A stretch of 64,000 nucleotides of DNA from NCBI RefSeq assembly GCF_900114775.1, contig NZ_FOUE01000007.1:1-64000 (forward strand), in the 5' to 3' direction. Below, piece after piece: positions 1 through 7,814 of this stretch. The notes under the pieces are model-generated. The model worked only from the letters and a program-made list of their open reading frames with translations. It searched no databases and was not told the DNA's origin. The translations under genes were made by a program, and so were the position numbers. This DNA is from Marinobacter zhejiangensis. Its GTDB lineage: Bacteria; Pseudomonadota; Gammaproteobacteria; Pseudomonadales; Oleiphilaceae. Positions within the stretch are counted from its first letter, which is position 1; each line of letters starts with the position of its first letter.

Positions 1-133
1 CCTTCCAAGATGAGATCTCCCTAAGGCCTCGAGCCTTCTTAAGAGCCGTTCAAGACCAGGACGTTGATAGGCTGGGTGTGTAAGCGCTGTGAGGCGTTGA
101 GCTAACCAGTACTAATTGCTCGTGCGGCTTGAC
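1..133 (+). rRNA. 23S ribosomal RNA, 3' end (partial)
   Basis: The first ~130 bases match the conserved 3' terminus of bacterial 23S rRNA, including the segments GTTGATAGGCTGGGTGTG, GCGTTGAGCTAACCAG and TACTAAT, which close domain VI. The gene enters from the left edge. Its exact 3' end is estimated near base 133 by comparison with the remembered E. coli sequence. The 5S gene follows after about 78 bases, so this is the distal end of an rRNA operon. Confidence 0.95.
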
Positions 134-211
134 TATATAACACCCAAGACAATTGCGGATAACGCGAAATCGCTAAACTCTTTCTCATCCTTACCCAGTG
201 ATCATCAGTTT

Positions 212-329
212 TGCCTGACGACCATAGCGGTCTGGAACCACCTGATCCCATCCCGAACTCAGAAGTGAAACAGTCCTGCGCCGATGGTAGTGTGGCGTTG
301 CCCATGTGAGAGTAGGTCATCGTCAGGCT
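212..329 (+). rRNA. 5S ribosomal RNA
   Basis: A ~118-base segment opens with TGCCTGACGACCATAGCGG and closes with GTAGGTCATCGTCAGGC. Its ends are complementary (TGCCTGACG with CGTCAGGC), forming 5S helix I. The internal CCCGAACTCAGAAGTGAAAC and GCCGATGGTAGTGTGG blocks are diagnostic of bacterial 5S rRNA. It lies downstream of 23S rRNA in the usual order and is followed by an intrinsic terminator. Confidence 0.96.
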
Positions 330-342
330 CTTAATACCGAAA

Positions 343-373
343 CCCCAGTACAGCAATGTACTGGGGTTTTTTA
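343..373 (+). terminator. rRNA operon intrinsic terminator
   Basis: A perfect 10-bp stem, CCCCAGTACA (343-352) with TGTACTGGGG (357-366), closes on a GCAA tetraloop and is followed by a T-rich tract (367-375). It sits 14 bases after the 5S gene and would end the rrn transcript. Confidence 0.93.
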
Positions 374-396
374 TTTATGGTCGGAAAATGTGAGCG

Positions 397-514
397 ACAC
401 TACGGAGTGTGAGTCTCGATGCCCGCAGGACAGGCAAAGCAGAGCTTTGCCAGGGAACGAACGACCGGGGCGTCTCGCCCCGGGCCGGGAATCGTCTCCA
501 GTGCGCAGCACTGG
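397..514. repeat. Array of four short perfect hairpins
   Basis: Four stem-loops are packed into 118 bases between the rrn terminator and leuA. They are ACACT/AGTGT (397-410, loop ACGG), GGCAAAGC/GCTTTGCC (433-451, loop AGA), CGGGGCG/CGCCCCG (466-482, loop TCT) and CCAGTGC/GCACTGG (498-514, loop GCA). Three of the loops are three bases long. None is followed by a T-run, so they are not a set of terminators. The layout resembles an interspersed palindromic repeat element or a structured RNA. No copy elsewhere in the window was noticed, so calling it a repeat is inference. Confidence 0.5.
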
Positions 515-562
515 CTGTATGCCTCTCCTCCTGCCCCAATACAATCGCTATTCCCCAATCAG

Positions 563-571
563 TGATATACT
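563..571 (+). promoter_or_regulatory. Putative extended -10 promoter of leuA
   Basis: TGATATACT (563-571) is an extended -10 element: TG, one base, then TATACT. I see no convincing -35 element at the normal distance. A start near base 578 would leave a leader of about 36 bases before leuA. The element lies in the loop of a TTCCCC/GGGGAA dyad (551-556 with 576-581), which could be an operator or an RNA hairpin. Confidence 0.4.
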
Positions 572-613
572 CCACGGGGAAAACCAGCCCAATAATTTCT
601 GATGGAGTACGCC

Positions 614-2164
614 ATGTCCGCAAAAGATCAATTGGTCATTTTTGACACCACGCTCAGGGATGGGGAGCAGAGCCCCGGTGCGACCATGACCAAGGCGGAA
701 AAGCTGCGTATTGCCAAGGCCCTCGAAAAGCTTCGTGTCGATGTGATTGAGGCGGGCTTTGCCATTGCCAGTCAGGGCGACTTTGAAGCCGTGAAGAGCA
801 TTGCGGAAACAATCAAGGAATCAACGGTTTGCAGTCTCGCTCGGGCGCTGGACAACGATATTGACCGGGCGGCAGAGGCGATTCGGCCTGCAGCAAAAGG
901 CAGGATTCATACCTTTATCGCGACCTCACCGATCCATATGAAACATAAGCTTCAGATGGAGCCGGATGAAGTGATTGCGCAGGCTGTGAGGGCGGTCACC
1001 AGGGCTCGAGGCCACGTTGATGACGTCGAGTTTTCCTGTGAAGATGCAGGGCGTTCCGAACTCGATTTCCTGTGTCGTATCATTGAAGCGGCCATTGATG
1101 CGGGCGCTCGTACAATCAATATTCCAGACACAGTGGGCTACGCCATTCCAGAGCAGTTTGGTGAAACCATTCATCAGCTCCTCAATAGAATCCCAAATGC
1201 TGACAAGGCGGTGTTCTCAGTCCATTGCCATAACGACCTTGGGTTGGCTGTTGCAAACTCTCTGGCAGCCGTGACCGCCGGTGCACGGCAGGTCGAATGC
1301 ACAATCAACGGGCTGGGTGAGCGTGCCGGTAATGCCTCTCTTGAAGAAATCGTCATGGCGGTTCGTACCCGCCAGGATCTCTTCAACGTCGATACTCGTA
1401 TCGATACCCAGCATATTGTGCCTGCGTCACGTCTGGTCTCTACCATTACCGGTTTCCCTGTTCAGCCTAACAAAGCGATCGTCGGTGCAAACGCCTTCGC
1501 ACACGAGTCTGGAATCCACCAGGACGGTGTTCTCAAGCACCGGGAAACCTATGAAATTATGTGCGCTCAGGATGTTGGCTGGCATACCAACAGCCTGGTA
1601 TTGGGGAAACATTCTGGTCGGAACGCCTTCCGTACCCGTTTGCAGGAACTGGGTATTCAGTTCGAGACTGAGTCTGAACTGAACGAAGCCTTTACCCGCT
1701 TTAAGGCGCTGGCTGACCTTAAGCACGAAATCTTTGACGAAGACCTTCAGGCGATCGCGAGCGATACCCATCAAAGCGATGAAGAAGGATTCTATGAGCT
1801 GGTTTGCATGCAGGTATGTTCGGAAACCGGTGTCGTTCCCAAGGCTAGTCTGACGCTGAAGGTGGAAGGGCGGGAGCACAAGGTTGAAGCCGAGGGCAGC
1901 GGCCCGGTTGATGCAACGTTCAAGGCGATTGAGTCGTTGGTTGATTCCGGTTGTAACTTGCAGCTGTATTCGGTGAACAACATCACCAGTGGAACGGATG
2001 CGCAGGGCGAAGTGACTGTCCGGCTGGAGCGCGGCGGTCGTATCGTCAATGGCGTGGGAGCAGACACCGACATCATTATCGCCTCTGCCAAGGCCTATAT
2101 TGAGGCTTTAAACCTGATCAGCCGTGGTGGGACTCGTCAGCATCCTCAGGGAGCCGATGTCTGA
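614..2164 (+). CDS. leuA: 2-isopropylmalate synthase
   Basis: LeuA condenses acetyl-CoA with 2-oxoisovalerate, the committed step of leucine synthesis in the cytosol. The 516-residue product has the DRE-TIM metallolyase start FDTTLRDGEQSPGA, the metal-binding HCHNDLGLA segment and the GLGERAGNASLEE signature. The C-terminal ~120 residues form the leucine-binding regulatory domain, giving the usual length of a long-form LeuA. I chose ATG 614 because GGAG (604-607) stands at good spacing. An in-frame ATG at 602 would add four residues. It stands alone, without leuBCD, behind the rRNA operon. Confidence 0.96.
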   Translation: MSAKDQLVIFDTTLRDGEQSPGATMTKAEKLRIAKALEKLRVDVIEAGFAIASQGDFEAVKSIAETIKESTVCSLARALDNDIDRAAEAIRPAAKGRIHTFIATSPIHMKHKLQMEPDEVIAQAVRAVTRARGHVDDVEFSCEDAGRSELDFLCRIIEAAIDAGARTINIPDTVGYAIPEQFGETIHQLLNRIPNADKAVFSVHCHNDLGLAVANSLAAVTAGARQVECTINGLGERAGNASLEEIVMAVRTRQDLFNVDTRIDTQHIVPASRLVSTITGFPVQPNKAIVGANAFAHESGIHQDGVLKHRETYEIMCAQDVGWHTNSLVLGKHSGRNAFRTRLQELGIQFETESELNEAFTRFKALADLKHEIFDEDLQAIASDTHQSDEEGFYELVCMQVCSETGVVPKASLTLKVEGREHKVEAEGSGPVDATFKAIESLVDSGCNLQLYSVNNITSGTDAQGEVTVRLERGGRIVNGVGADTDIIIASAKAYIEALNLISRGGTRQHPQGADV

Positions 2165-2192
2165 ATGAGAAAGGCGCGCGGTTAGATCGTTG

Positions 2193-3014
2193 ATGGCGAT
2201 GCTTAACGAAGCAGGCAGGCAATTCTATCTTGCGCAGGCGGGCATCCGGCTGTGGTATGCCCGTGCGCCTTTGCCTGGTGCCGCCCCGAGCCCGGACTTT
2301 GATTTTTCCGAACCCGAGCCCGAAGCCGTTAGTCCACAAGCTTCGGTGGAACCTGCTGCGTCGTTGCGTAGTGGGAATGTGGATCGAGCCAACCGTCTTG
2401 CGAGGATTCAGGGGCTGATGTCAGGTGAGCCCCAGCCCTCTTCCGGGCAGGGGGTGGCAGCGGAGCCCGAGGCGAAACCGGGCCCCATTCAAAAGGTGCC
2501 GTCGTCGAAGGCAGAGCTGCCTGATGAGATTACTAATGAGGCGGTGGCCCTGGCCGTCGAGTCTGAGGTGGCAGATGCCCGTCAGGTACTGCACGCCCAT
2601 TGGGGGTTTTGGATCGGTGATCGCGTTATGTTGGTCAGCGCCCTTAATGATGAAGCCAGCTTCCAATTGCAGGAATCACTCGCCAAAAATATCCTGAGGG
2701 CGCTTAATCAGCCGGATGTGAAAGGGTTCCGCATTCAGTGGCCGGTGTTCAACAATACCTTGGTGCCGGGAAATGACCGTTCCGGTTTCTGTCGTGTTGT
2801 GGCAGATGAGTGCCGCGGCTACGCTGGTCGCGAAACAGTGTTGTTGGGCCTTGCTCCTGAGCTGTCAGGCGATGATCGAGATAGCTTGCTGAAAGTCATA
2901 CCGGGTAAACCGTTTGTCGACTTCGGTTCGTCCTTGGCTGCGTTGTCGACCGATCCTGCCGGTAAACGGGAGCTGTGGGCCCAACTCCGAGACTTTCGGG
3001 GGCGGGTTCGGTGA
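2193..3014 (+). CDS. holD: Putative DNA polymerase III psi subunit (HolD-like)
   Basis: The psi subunit bridges chi and the clamp-loader complex of the replicase. This 273-residue product is about twice the length of E. coli HolD (137). Residues ~10-30 (QFYLAQAGIRLWYARAPLPG) resemble the chi-binding N-terminus of HolD, which has LQQLGITQW. A Pro/Glu-rich, low-complexity linker follows (~31-125). The C-terminal domain ends with a segment, SLAALSTDPAGKRELWAQL, that parallels ALTDLRANPTARAALWQQI of HolD. rimI follows with a 4-base overlap, exactly as holD-rimI in E. coli. A divergent psi next to rimI is known from pseudomonads. The start is ambiguous: TTG 2190, ATG 2193 or ATG 2199. The call rests on position plus weak similarity. 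Confidence 0.72.
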   Translation: MAMLNEAGRQFYLAQAGIRLWYARAPLPGAAPSPDFDFSEPEPEAVSPQASVEPAASLRSGNVDRANRLARIQGLMSGEPQPSSGQGVAAEPEAKPGPIQKVPSSKAELPDEITNEAVALAVESEVADARQVLHAHWGFWIGDRVMLVSALNDEASFQLQESLAKNILRALNQPDVKGFRIQWPVFNNTLVPGNDRSGFCRVVADECRGYAGRETVLLGLAPELSGDDRDSLLKVIPGKPFVDFGSSLAALSTDPAGKRELWAQLRDFRGRVR

Positions 3015-3496
3015 GCGCCAGAGCCTATCGGCGCACACTTGAGGCGGGCCTTATTATACGCCCGCTTACCGAGCGTGATCTTGATGCGGTTATTGAGATC
3101 GAGTGCCTCAGCTATTCGCACCCTTGGAATGAGGGTGTCTTCCAAGACTGCTTTCACTCCAACTATCGCCTGTGGGCGTTGGAAGAAGGGGGAGAGCTTA
3201 ATGGCTATGCCATAGTTTCCTACCAGTTTGATGAGGCGCACTTATTGAATCTCTGTGTGTCGCCAGTGAATACGGGGCGCGGCCTGGGGCGTCGGCTGCT
3301 GAGGCATGTTTTGGCGACGTCGGCTGGTGACGGCATGGTGGCGGTCATATTGGAGGTTCGCGAAAGCAACCAGCCGGCAGCGGCGCTCTACCTGGGTGAA
3401 GGCTTTCGGGAAATCGGGCGGCGTCCTGGCTATTACCCGTCCGCCGCCGGTCGTGAGGACGCCCGGGTTATGTCCCTGTCACTGACGCAATCCTGA
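3011..3496 (+). CDS. rimI: Ribosomal protein S18-alanine N-acetyltransferase
   Basis: RimI acetylates the N-terminal alanine of ribosomal protein S18. The 161-residue product is a single GNAT domain. The acetyl-CoA loop is seen as TGRGLGRRLL, and the NQPAAALYLGEGF segment near the C-terminus is typical of RimI. I chose GTG 3011, which overlaps the preceding stop as GTGA and has a G-rich ribosome binding stretch just upstream. An ATG at 2975 would reach back into the upstream gene without need. It is translationally coupled to the HolD-like gene. Confidence 0.93.
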   Translation: MSARAYRRTLEAGLIIRPLTERDLDAVIEIECLSYSHPWNEGVFQDCFHSNYRLWALEEGGELNGYAIVSYQFDEAHLLNLCVSPVNTGRGLGRRLLRHVLATSAGDGMVAVILEVRESNQPAAALYLGEGFREIGRRPGYYPSAAGREDARVMSLSLTQS

Positions 3497-3497
3497 G

Positions 3498-3527
3498 TTA
3501 GCGTCAGGCCCGCGGCCACTCTATAAT
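3498..3527 (+). promoter_or_regulatory. Putative promoter of prfC
   Basis: A consensus -10, TATAAT (3522-3527), lies 18 bases downstream of a weak -35, TTAGCG (3498-3503). Transcription would begin near 3534, about 47 bases before the prfC ATG. The -10 is convincing; the -35 matches the consensus at only three positions. Confidence 0.5.
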
Positions 3528-3580
3528 ACCGCGCTTCTAGCGCTCCACTTATCCGATACCGAATCAGGTCGTTTAGCTCT

Positions 3581-5161
3581 ATGTCTACACTTGCCCAGGA
3601 AGTTGCCAACCGCCGCACCTTTGCCATCATCTCTCACCCGGATGCTGGTAAGACCACGATCACCGAAAAGGTTCTGCTGTTTGGTCAGGCGCTGCAGAAA
3701 GCGGGTACCGTCAAAGGCAAGAAATCCGGTCAGCACGCCAAGTCAGACTGGATGGAAATGGAGAAGGAGCGGGGGATCTCCGTCACCACGTCAGTTATGC
3801 AGTTCCCTTACGCAGACCGTTTGGTAAACCTGCTTGATACACCGGGTCACGAAGACTTTTCAGAGGACACTTACCGAACGCTGACAGCGGTAGACTCCTG
3901 CCTGATGGTGATTGACAGCGCCAAGGGTGTAGAGGAAAGGACGATCAAACTGATGGAGGTGACCCGGCTCCGGGATACCCCGATTCTGACCTTCATGAAC
4001 AAGCTCGATCGTGACACCCGCGATCCCATCGAATTGATGGATGAGGTTGAAGAGGTGCTCAATATCGCTTGTGCCCCGATCACCTGGCCGATCGGTATGG
4101 GGAAGGGCTTCAAGGGCGTTTATCACCTGTTGAGGGATGAGGTCATTCTCTATCAGAGTGGTCAGGGGCATACCATTCAGGAGAAGCGTGTTGTCAGCGG
4201 TCTTGATAATCCCGAGCTGGATGAGTGTCTGGGGAGTATGGCCGGCGACCTCCGTGATGAGATCGAATTGGTTAAGGGGGCGTCCCATGAATTCGATTTG
4301 GAGGCGTTCCTGGCTGGCGAACTCACGCCGGTCTTTTTCGGTACTGCCCTGGGGAACTTCGGGGTGGACCATATGCTGGATGGCCTGGTTGAGTGGGCGC
4401 CGACGCCACAGGCTCGCGACACCGATACCCGCAGCGTGAATCCCACTGAAGATGGCTTTTCGGGGTTTGTGTTCAAGATCCAGGCCAATATGGATCCACA
4501 GCATCGTGATCGAATTGCCTTCCTTCGTATCGTCTCTGGCAAATACAGTCAGGGAATGAAGGCGCGCCATGTCCGGATTGGCAAAGACGTGCGGTTCGCC
4601 GATGCGCTGACGTTTATGGCTGGTGACCGCTCCCATGCCGATGAAGCCTACGCTGGCGATATCATTGGTCTTCATAACCACGGCACGATCCAGTTGGGGG
4701 ATACCTTTACCGCGGGTGAAGATATGAAGTTCACCGGCATTCCTAACTTTGCTCCAGAGCTGTTCCGGCGCATTCGTCTGAAAGACCCGTTGAAGGCAAA
4801 GCAGTTGCAGAAGGGGTTGGTCCAGCTGTCTGAAGAAGGGGCGGTTCAGGTGTTCCGGCCAATGAAGAACAACGATCTGATCGTTGGCGCGGTCGGGGTG
4901 CTGCAGTTTGATGTGGTCGTGGCTCGCCTTAAGAGTGAATATAAAGTTGAGGCGGTCTATGAGCCGATCAACGTGGCAACGGCCCGCTGGGTGACGTCTG
5001 ACGATGCCAAGGCGCTGGATGAGTTCAAGCGCAAAGCGAATGATTTTGTGGCTCTCGATGGCGCTGATCAGTTGACCTACATTGCGCCAACAATGGTTAA
5101 CCTTCAGTTGGCGGAAGAGCGCTACCCAGACGTCAAGTTCCATAAGACCCGGGAACATTGA
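3581..5161 (+). CDS. prfC: Peptide chain release factor 3
   Basis: RF3 is a translational GTPase that removes RF1 and RF2 from the ribosome after peptide release. The 526-residue product matches the family length. The GTPase motifs are visible: SHPDAGKTT (G1), DTPGHEDFSEDT (G3) and NKLDRD (G4). The domain II beta-barrel and the RF3-specific C-terminal domain follow. The order rimI-prfC-TatD hydrolase recalls the holD-rimI-yjjG-prfC region of E. coli. Confidence 0.97.
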   Translation: MSTLAQEVANRRTFAIISHPDAGKTTITEKVLLFGQALQKAGTVKGKKSGQHAKSDWMEMEKERGISVTTSVMQFPYADRLVNLLDTPGHEDFSEDTYRTLTAVDSCLMVIDSAKGVEERTIKLMEVTRLRDTPILTFMNKLDRDTRDPIELMDEVEEVLNIACAPITWPIGMGKGFKGVYHLLRDEVILYQSGQGHTIQEKRVVSGLDNPELDECLGSMAGDLRDEIELVKGASHEFDLEAFLAGELTPVFFGTALGNFGVDHMLDGLVEWAPTPQARDTDTRSVNPTEDGFSGFVFKIQANMDPQHRDRIAFLRIVSGKYSQGMKARHVRIGKDVRFADALTFMAGDRSHADEAYAGDIIGLHNHGTIQLGDTFTAGEDMKFTGIPNFAPELFRRIRLKDPLKAKQLQKGLVQLSEEGAVQVFRPMKNNDLIVGAVGVLQFDVVVARLKSEYKVEAVYEPINVATARWVTSDDAKALDEFKRKANDFVALDGADQLTYIAPTMVNLQLAEERYPDVKFHKTREH

Positions 5162-5173
5162 TGGGGGTAGCCC

Positions 5174-5956
5174 ATGGAGCTGGTGGATGCCCATTGCCAT
5201 TTCGACTTCCCCCAGTTTGATGGGCGGCGCCAGGCCATACTGGATGAATTGGGAAGACTTGGGGTCGGCCGAGTGGTTATTCCCGGCGTTCGGCGTGCGG
5301 ATTGGTCGCGGGTAACTGAGACCGCGGCGCTATCCCGGGATCTATACTATTGTCTCGGGATTCATCCGTGGTTTGTTGGCGAGCATGATGAACGCGACCT
5401 CGAAGCACTGCGCAGCATGTTGGCTGAGGGGCAGGGGCGCTGTGTGGCGCTGGGAGAGTGTGGGCTGGACCGGTTGCGGGGAAGCCTGCAGGAGCAGCTT
5501 CCCTGGTTTGAGCGTCAGGTTGCTATTGCAAGCGAGCTGGGAATGCCGTTGGTCGTTCACTCGGTTCGGGCGCACGATCAGGTTGCTGCGGTTATTCGTC
5601 GATTGAAGCCGGGGGTCCCCATGTTGATTCATGGCTTTTCGGGGAGTGTTGAACAGGCGAAGATGTTTGCGTCTTTGGGTTGCTCAATTGGGGTTGGAGG
5701 AGTGATTACCCATGAGCGGGCGCGAAAGACCCGGCAGGCCGTAGCGGAATTGCCACTGGGCCTTCTGGTGCTGGAAACCGACGCGCCCGACATGTCCCCG
5801 CAAGGTGTCGAGAAGGGAATGAACTCGCCGGTGTACCTGCCCAGAATTCTTGAGTGCCTGGCGTCACTGCGGACAGAGTCGGTGCCGGAGCTGGCGCAAG
5901 CATTGACAGCAAATGCCCGAACACTGTTTCGCTGGGATAAGGGATGCTCGAAATAG
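5174..5956 (+). CDS. TatD-family metal-dependent hydrolase (YjjV-like)
   Basis: This 260-residue TIM-barrel protein belongs to the TatD deoxyribonuclease family. The metal ligands are seen in DAHCHFD at the start, in GECGLD, in the VHSVRAHD and IHGFSGS segments, and in ETDAPDMSP. The HSVRAHD variant resembles YjjV more than TatD itself. It starts 12 bases after prfC behind GGGGGT, so the two are probably cotranscribed. Family members are 3'-5' exonucleases, but the in vivo substrate of this one cannot be read from the sequence. Confidence 0.88.
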   Translation: MELVDAHCHFDFPQFDGRRQAILDELGRLGVGRVVIPGVRRADWSRVTETAALSRDLYYCLGIHPWFVGEHDERDLEALRSMLAEGQGRCVALGECGLDRLRGSLQEQLPWFERQVAIASELGMPLVVHSVRAHDQVAAVIRRLKPGVPMLIHGFSGSVEQAKMFASLGCSIGVGGVITHERARKTRQAVAELPLGLLVLETDAPDMSPQGVEKGMNSPVYLPRILECLASLRTESVPELAQALTANARTLFRWDKGCSK

Positions 5957-5968
5957 CCGGCCTCAGGG

Positions 5969-5997
5969 TTGGCATTGAAAGGTAGTTCAGATATACT
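5969..5997 (+). promoter_or_regulatory. Promoter of rplM-rpsI
   Basis: TTGGCA (5969-5974) and TATACT (5992-5997) are separated by exactly 17 bases, a near-consensus sigma-70 promoter just after the TatD-like gene. Transcription would start near 6004, giving a leader of about 145 bases before rplM. The leader holds two short stem-loops, CCCA/TGGG (6094-6108) and AACG/CGTT (6117-6135). In E. coli, L13 represses its own operon through the rplM leader; the same here is inference. Confidence 0.75.
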
Positions 5998-6148
5998 TCG
6001 CGCCCTGGCTTTTCAAGGCGATGACATTATCTCAGCCCCGAATGATGTCTCTGCCTACTAAATTTTAGGTAAAAAGCTGTCTGGCGACCTCTTCCCAAGG
6101 TTACTGGGCGGTTTTCAACGTTACTTTATAGCGTTCAAGGCGGAATCA

Positions 6149-6577
6149 ATGAAGACTCTGAGTGCGAAACCAGAAACAGTAAAGCGTGACTGGTACGTTG
6201 TAGACGCAGCCGGCAAGACGCTGGGTCGTCTGTCAACCGAGATCGCCCGTCGTCTGCGGGGCAAGCATAAGGCTGAGTATACCCCTCACGTGGACACTGG
6301 CGATTACATCGTTGTTATCAACGCCAGTCAGGTGCGGGTAACAGGTCGTAAGCCATCTGACAAGATGTACTACAGCCATACCGGCTTTCCGGGTGGAATC
6401 AAGTCCATCAGCTTCGAGAAGCTGGTTGACAAGGCGCCTGAGCAAATTATCCAGAAGTCCGTTAAAGGCATGCTGCCGAAAGGACCACTGGGTCGTGCCA
6501 TGTTCCAAAAGCTGAAAGTCTATGCCGGCGCTGAGCATCCTCACGCAGCCCAGCAGCCCAAAGAACTCGACATTTAA
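6149..6577 (+). CDS. rplM: 50S ribosomal protein L13
   Basis: L13 is an early-assembling protein of the large subunit. The 142-residue product has the expected length, the VDAAGKTLGRLSTEIA start region, the L13 signature around VRVTGRK and KGMLPKGPLGR, and the HPHAAQQP C-terminus. rpsI follows after 12 bases, the conserved L13-S9 operon. The long leader is described with the promoter at 5969. Confidence 0.98.
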   Translation: MKTLSAKPETVKRDWYVVDAAGKTLGRLSTEIARRLRGKHKAEYTPHVDTGDYIVVINASQVRVTGRKPSDKMYYSHTGFPGGIKSISFEKLVDKAPEQIIQKSVKGMLPKGPLGRAMFQKLKVYAGAEHPHAAQQPKELDI

Positions 6578-6589
6578 CGGAAGGCGGAT

Positions 6590-6982
6590 ATGTCTGTAGC
6601 ACAAAATTACGGTACTGGTCGCCGCAAGACATCCACGGCTCGGGTTTTTATCAAGCCGGGAAGCGGTAACATCTCTATCAATGGTCGCTCCATTGAAGAA
6701 TTCTTTGGTCGCGAGACTCTGCGGATGATCGTGCGTCAGCCGCTGGTTGTCGCTGAGTCCACCGATCGTTTTGACATCACCATCACTGTTAAGGGTGGTG
6801 GCATCAGTGGTCAGGCTGGCGCGATTCGCCACGGTCTGACTCGTGCTCTGATGGAATATGACGAAACTCTGCGTCCGGCTCTGCGTCAGGCGGGTTATGT
6901 TACCCGTGATGCTCGTAAGGTTGAGCGTAAGAAAGTTGGTCTGCGTAAGGCGCGTAAGCGTCCGCAATACTCCAAGCGTTAA
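6590..6982 (+). CDS. rpsI: 30S ribosomal protein S9
   Basis: S9 sits in the head of the small subunit, and its basic tail reaches the P-site tRNA. The 130-residue product starts with the YGTGRRKTSTARVF motif, carries GGGISGQAGAIRHG, and ends KRPQYSKR with the essential terminal Lys-Arg. An intrinsic terminator follows 20 bases after the stop, closing the rplM-rpsI operon. Confidence 0.98.
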   Translation: MSVAQNYGTGRRKTSTARVFIKPGSGNISINGRSIEEFFGRETLRMIVRQPLVVAESTDRFDITITVKGGGISGQAGAIRHGLTRALMEYDETLRPALRQAGYVTRDARKVERKKVGLRKARKRPQYSKR

Positions 6983-7002
6983 TCACGCTGGACGTGGACC
7001 CC

Positions 7003-7031
7003 AAAAAACCCGGCTTTATGCCGGGTTTTTT
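7003..7031 (+). terminator. Terminator of rplM-rpsI
   Basis: A stem of CCCGGC with GCCGGG (7009-7014 and 7020-7025), loop TTTAT, is flanked by six A and six T that extend the helix and provide the U-tract. This is a textbook intrinsic terminator. Confidence 0.95.
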
Positions 7032-7134
7032 GTTTGTACATTTGCTTCAGGTCATGAAGTTGCCCTCTAAGGCCTTGCGGCCGAAGCCTTTGCGACTTGT
7101 AAGGATGAGGCAATTTCATTACCATTTGTGCGCT

Positions 7135-7140
7135 TATAAT
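7135..7140 (+). promoter_or_regulatory. Putative -10 element of petABC
   Basis: A consensus TATAAT at 7135-7140 lies 78 bases before petA, in the 186-base gap after the rpsI terminator. No good -35 is visible 16-18 bases upstream (AATTTC at best), which may point to activator dependence. The rest of the gap shows no other feature. Confidence 0.4.
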
Positions 7141-7217
7141 TTTGGGTCGTGAAGTCCTTTTCGAAGCGCAACTGTCGGCTTGACGGGCTGCGCCTCGCCT
7201 GATGGGAGAAAACCATA

Positions 7218-7814
7218 ATGAGTAATGGCGACGTAAGCCAAGGCCGGCGCCGGTTTCTGATCGGTGCAACGTCGGTGGTGGGTGGTGTCGGCGCCGTCGG
7301 TGCGGCTGTTCCTTTCGTGGCATCCTGGAATCCCAGTGCTAAAGCGGAAGCGGCAGGTGCTCCGGTCACCGTCAATGTCAGCAAATTGGAACCCGGTCAG
7401 CAGATCACCGTGGAGTGGCGAGGCAAGCCTGTATGGCTGATTCGTCGCACCGATGAAATGGTCGCGGGCCTGGCTGAGATGAATGAGCGGGTGAAAGACC
7501 CCAACTCAGAAGAAGCATCGCAGCAACCTGCGTACATCACAGGTGATACTCGCTCCATTAAGCCGGAGCTGGTTGTCCTTGTGGGTATCTGTACGCACCT
7601 GGGCTGTGTGCCGAGCTATCGCCCGGATGTGGCGCCGGAAGATCTGGGTGCAGATTGGCTGGGTGGCATGTTCTGTCCTTGCCACGGTTCCAAGTACGAC
7701 CTGTCCGGACGGGTCTACAAGAGTCAGCCGGCTCCGCTGAACCTGGAAGTTCCCCCCTATCGTTACGATAACGACTCAACGATTACCGTTGGGCTCGATC
7801 CGGAGGCCGCGTAA
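7218..7814 (+). CDS. petA: Ubiquinol-cytochrome c reductase, Rieske iron-sulfur subunit
   Basis: This is the [2Fe-2S] subunit of the cytochrome bc1 complex, which takes electrons from ubiquinol on the periplasmic side. The 198-residue product starts with a twin-arginine stretch, RRRFLIGA, followed by a hydrophobic anchor, as in Tat-exported Rieske proteins. The cluster ligands are clear in CTHLGC (box I) and CPCHGS (box II). petB starts in the stop codon (TAATG), so the three subunits form one operon. Confidence 0.97.
   Translation: MSNGDVSQGRRRFLIGATSVVGGVGAVGAAVPFVASWNPSAKAEAAGAPVTVNVSKLEPGQQITVEWRGKPVWLIRRTDEMVAGLAEMNERVKDPNSEEASQQPAYITGDTRSIKPELVVLVGICTHLGCVPSYRPDVAPEDLGADWLGGMFCPCHGSKYDLSGRVYKSQPAPLNLEVPPYRYDNDSTITVGLDPEAA

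Noticed and set aside
466..482. CGGGGCG/CGCCCCG as a second rrn terminator
   Set aside because: No T-run follows, and a textbook terminator already stands at 343-373.
397..514. Hairpins considered as an attC site, CRISPR or tRNA
   Set aside because: There is no conserved integrase-type core, no regular direct repeat with spacers and no cloverleaf. The stems differ in sequence.
3860..5200. Open frame of 446 codons on the minus strand opposite prfC
   Set aside because: It lies fully antisense to a clear RF3 gene, has no recognisable domain, and arises from codon bias in a GC-rich gene.
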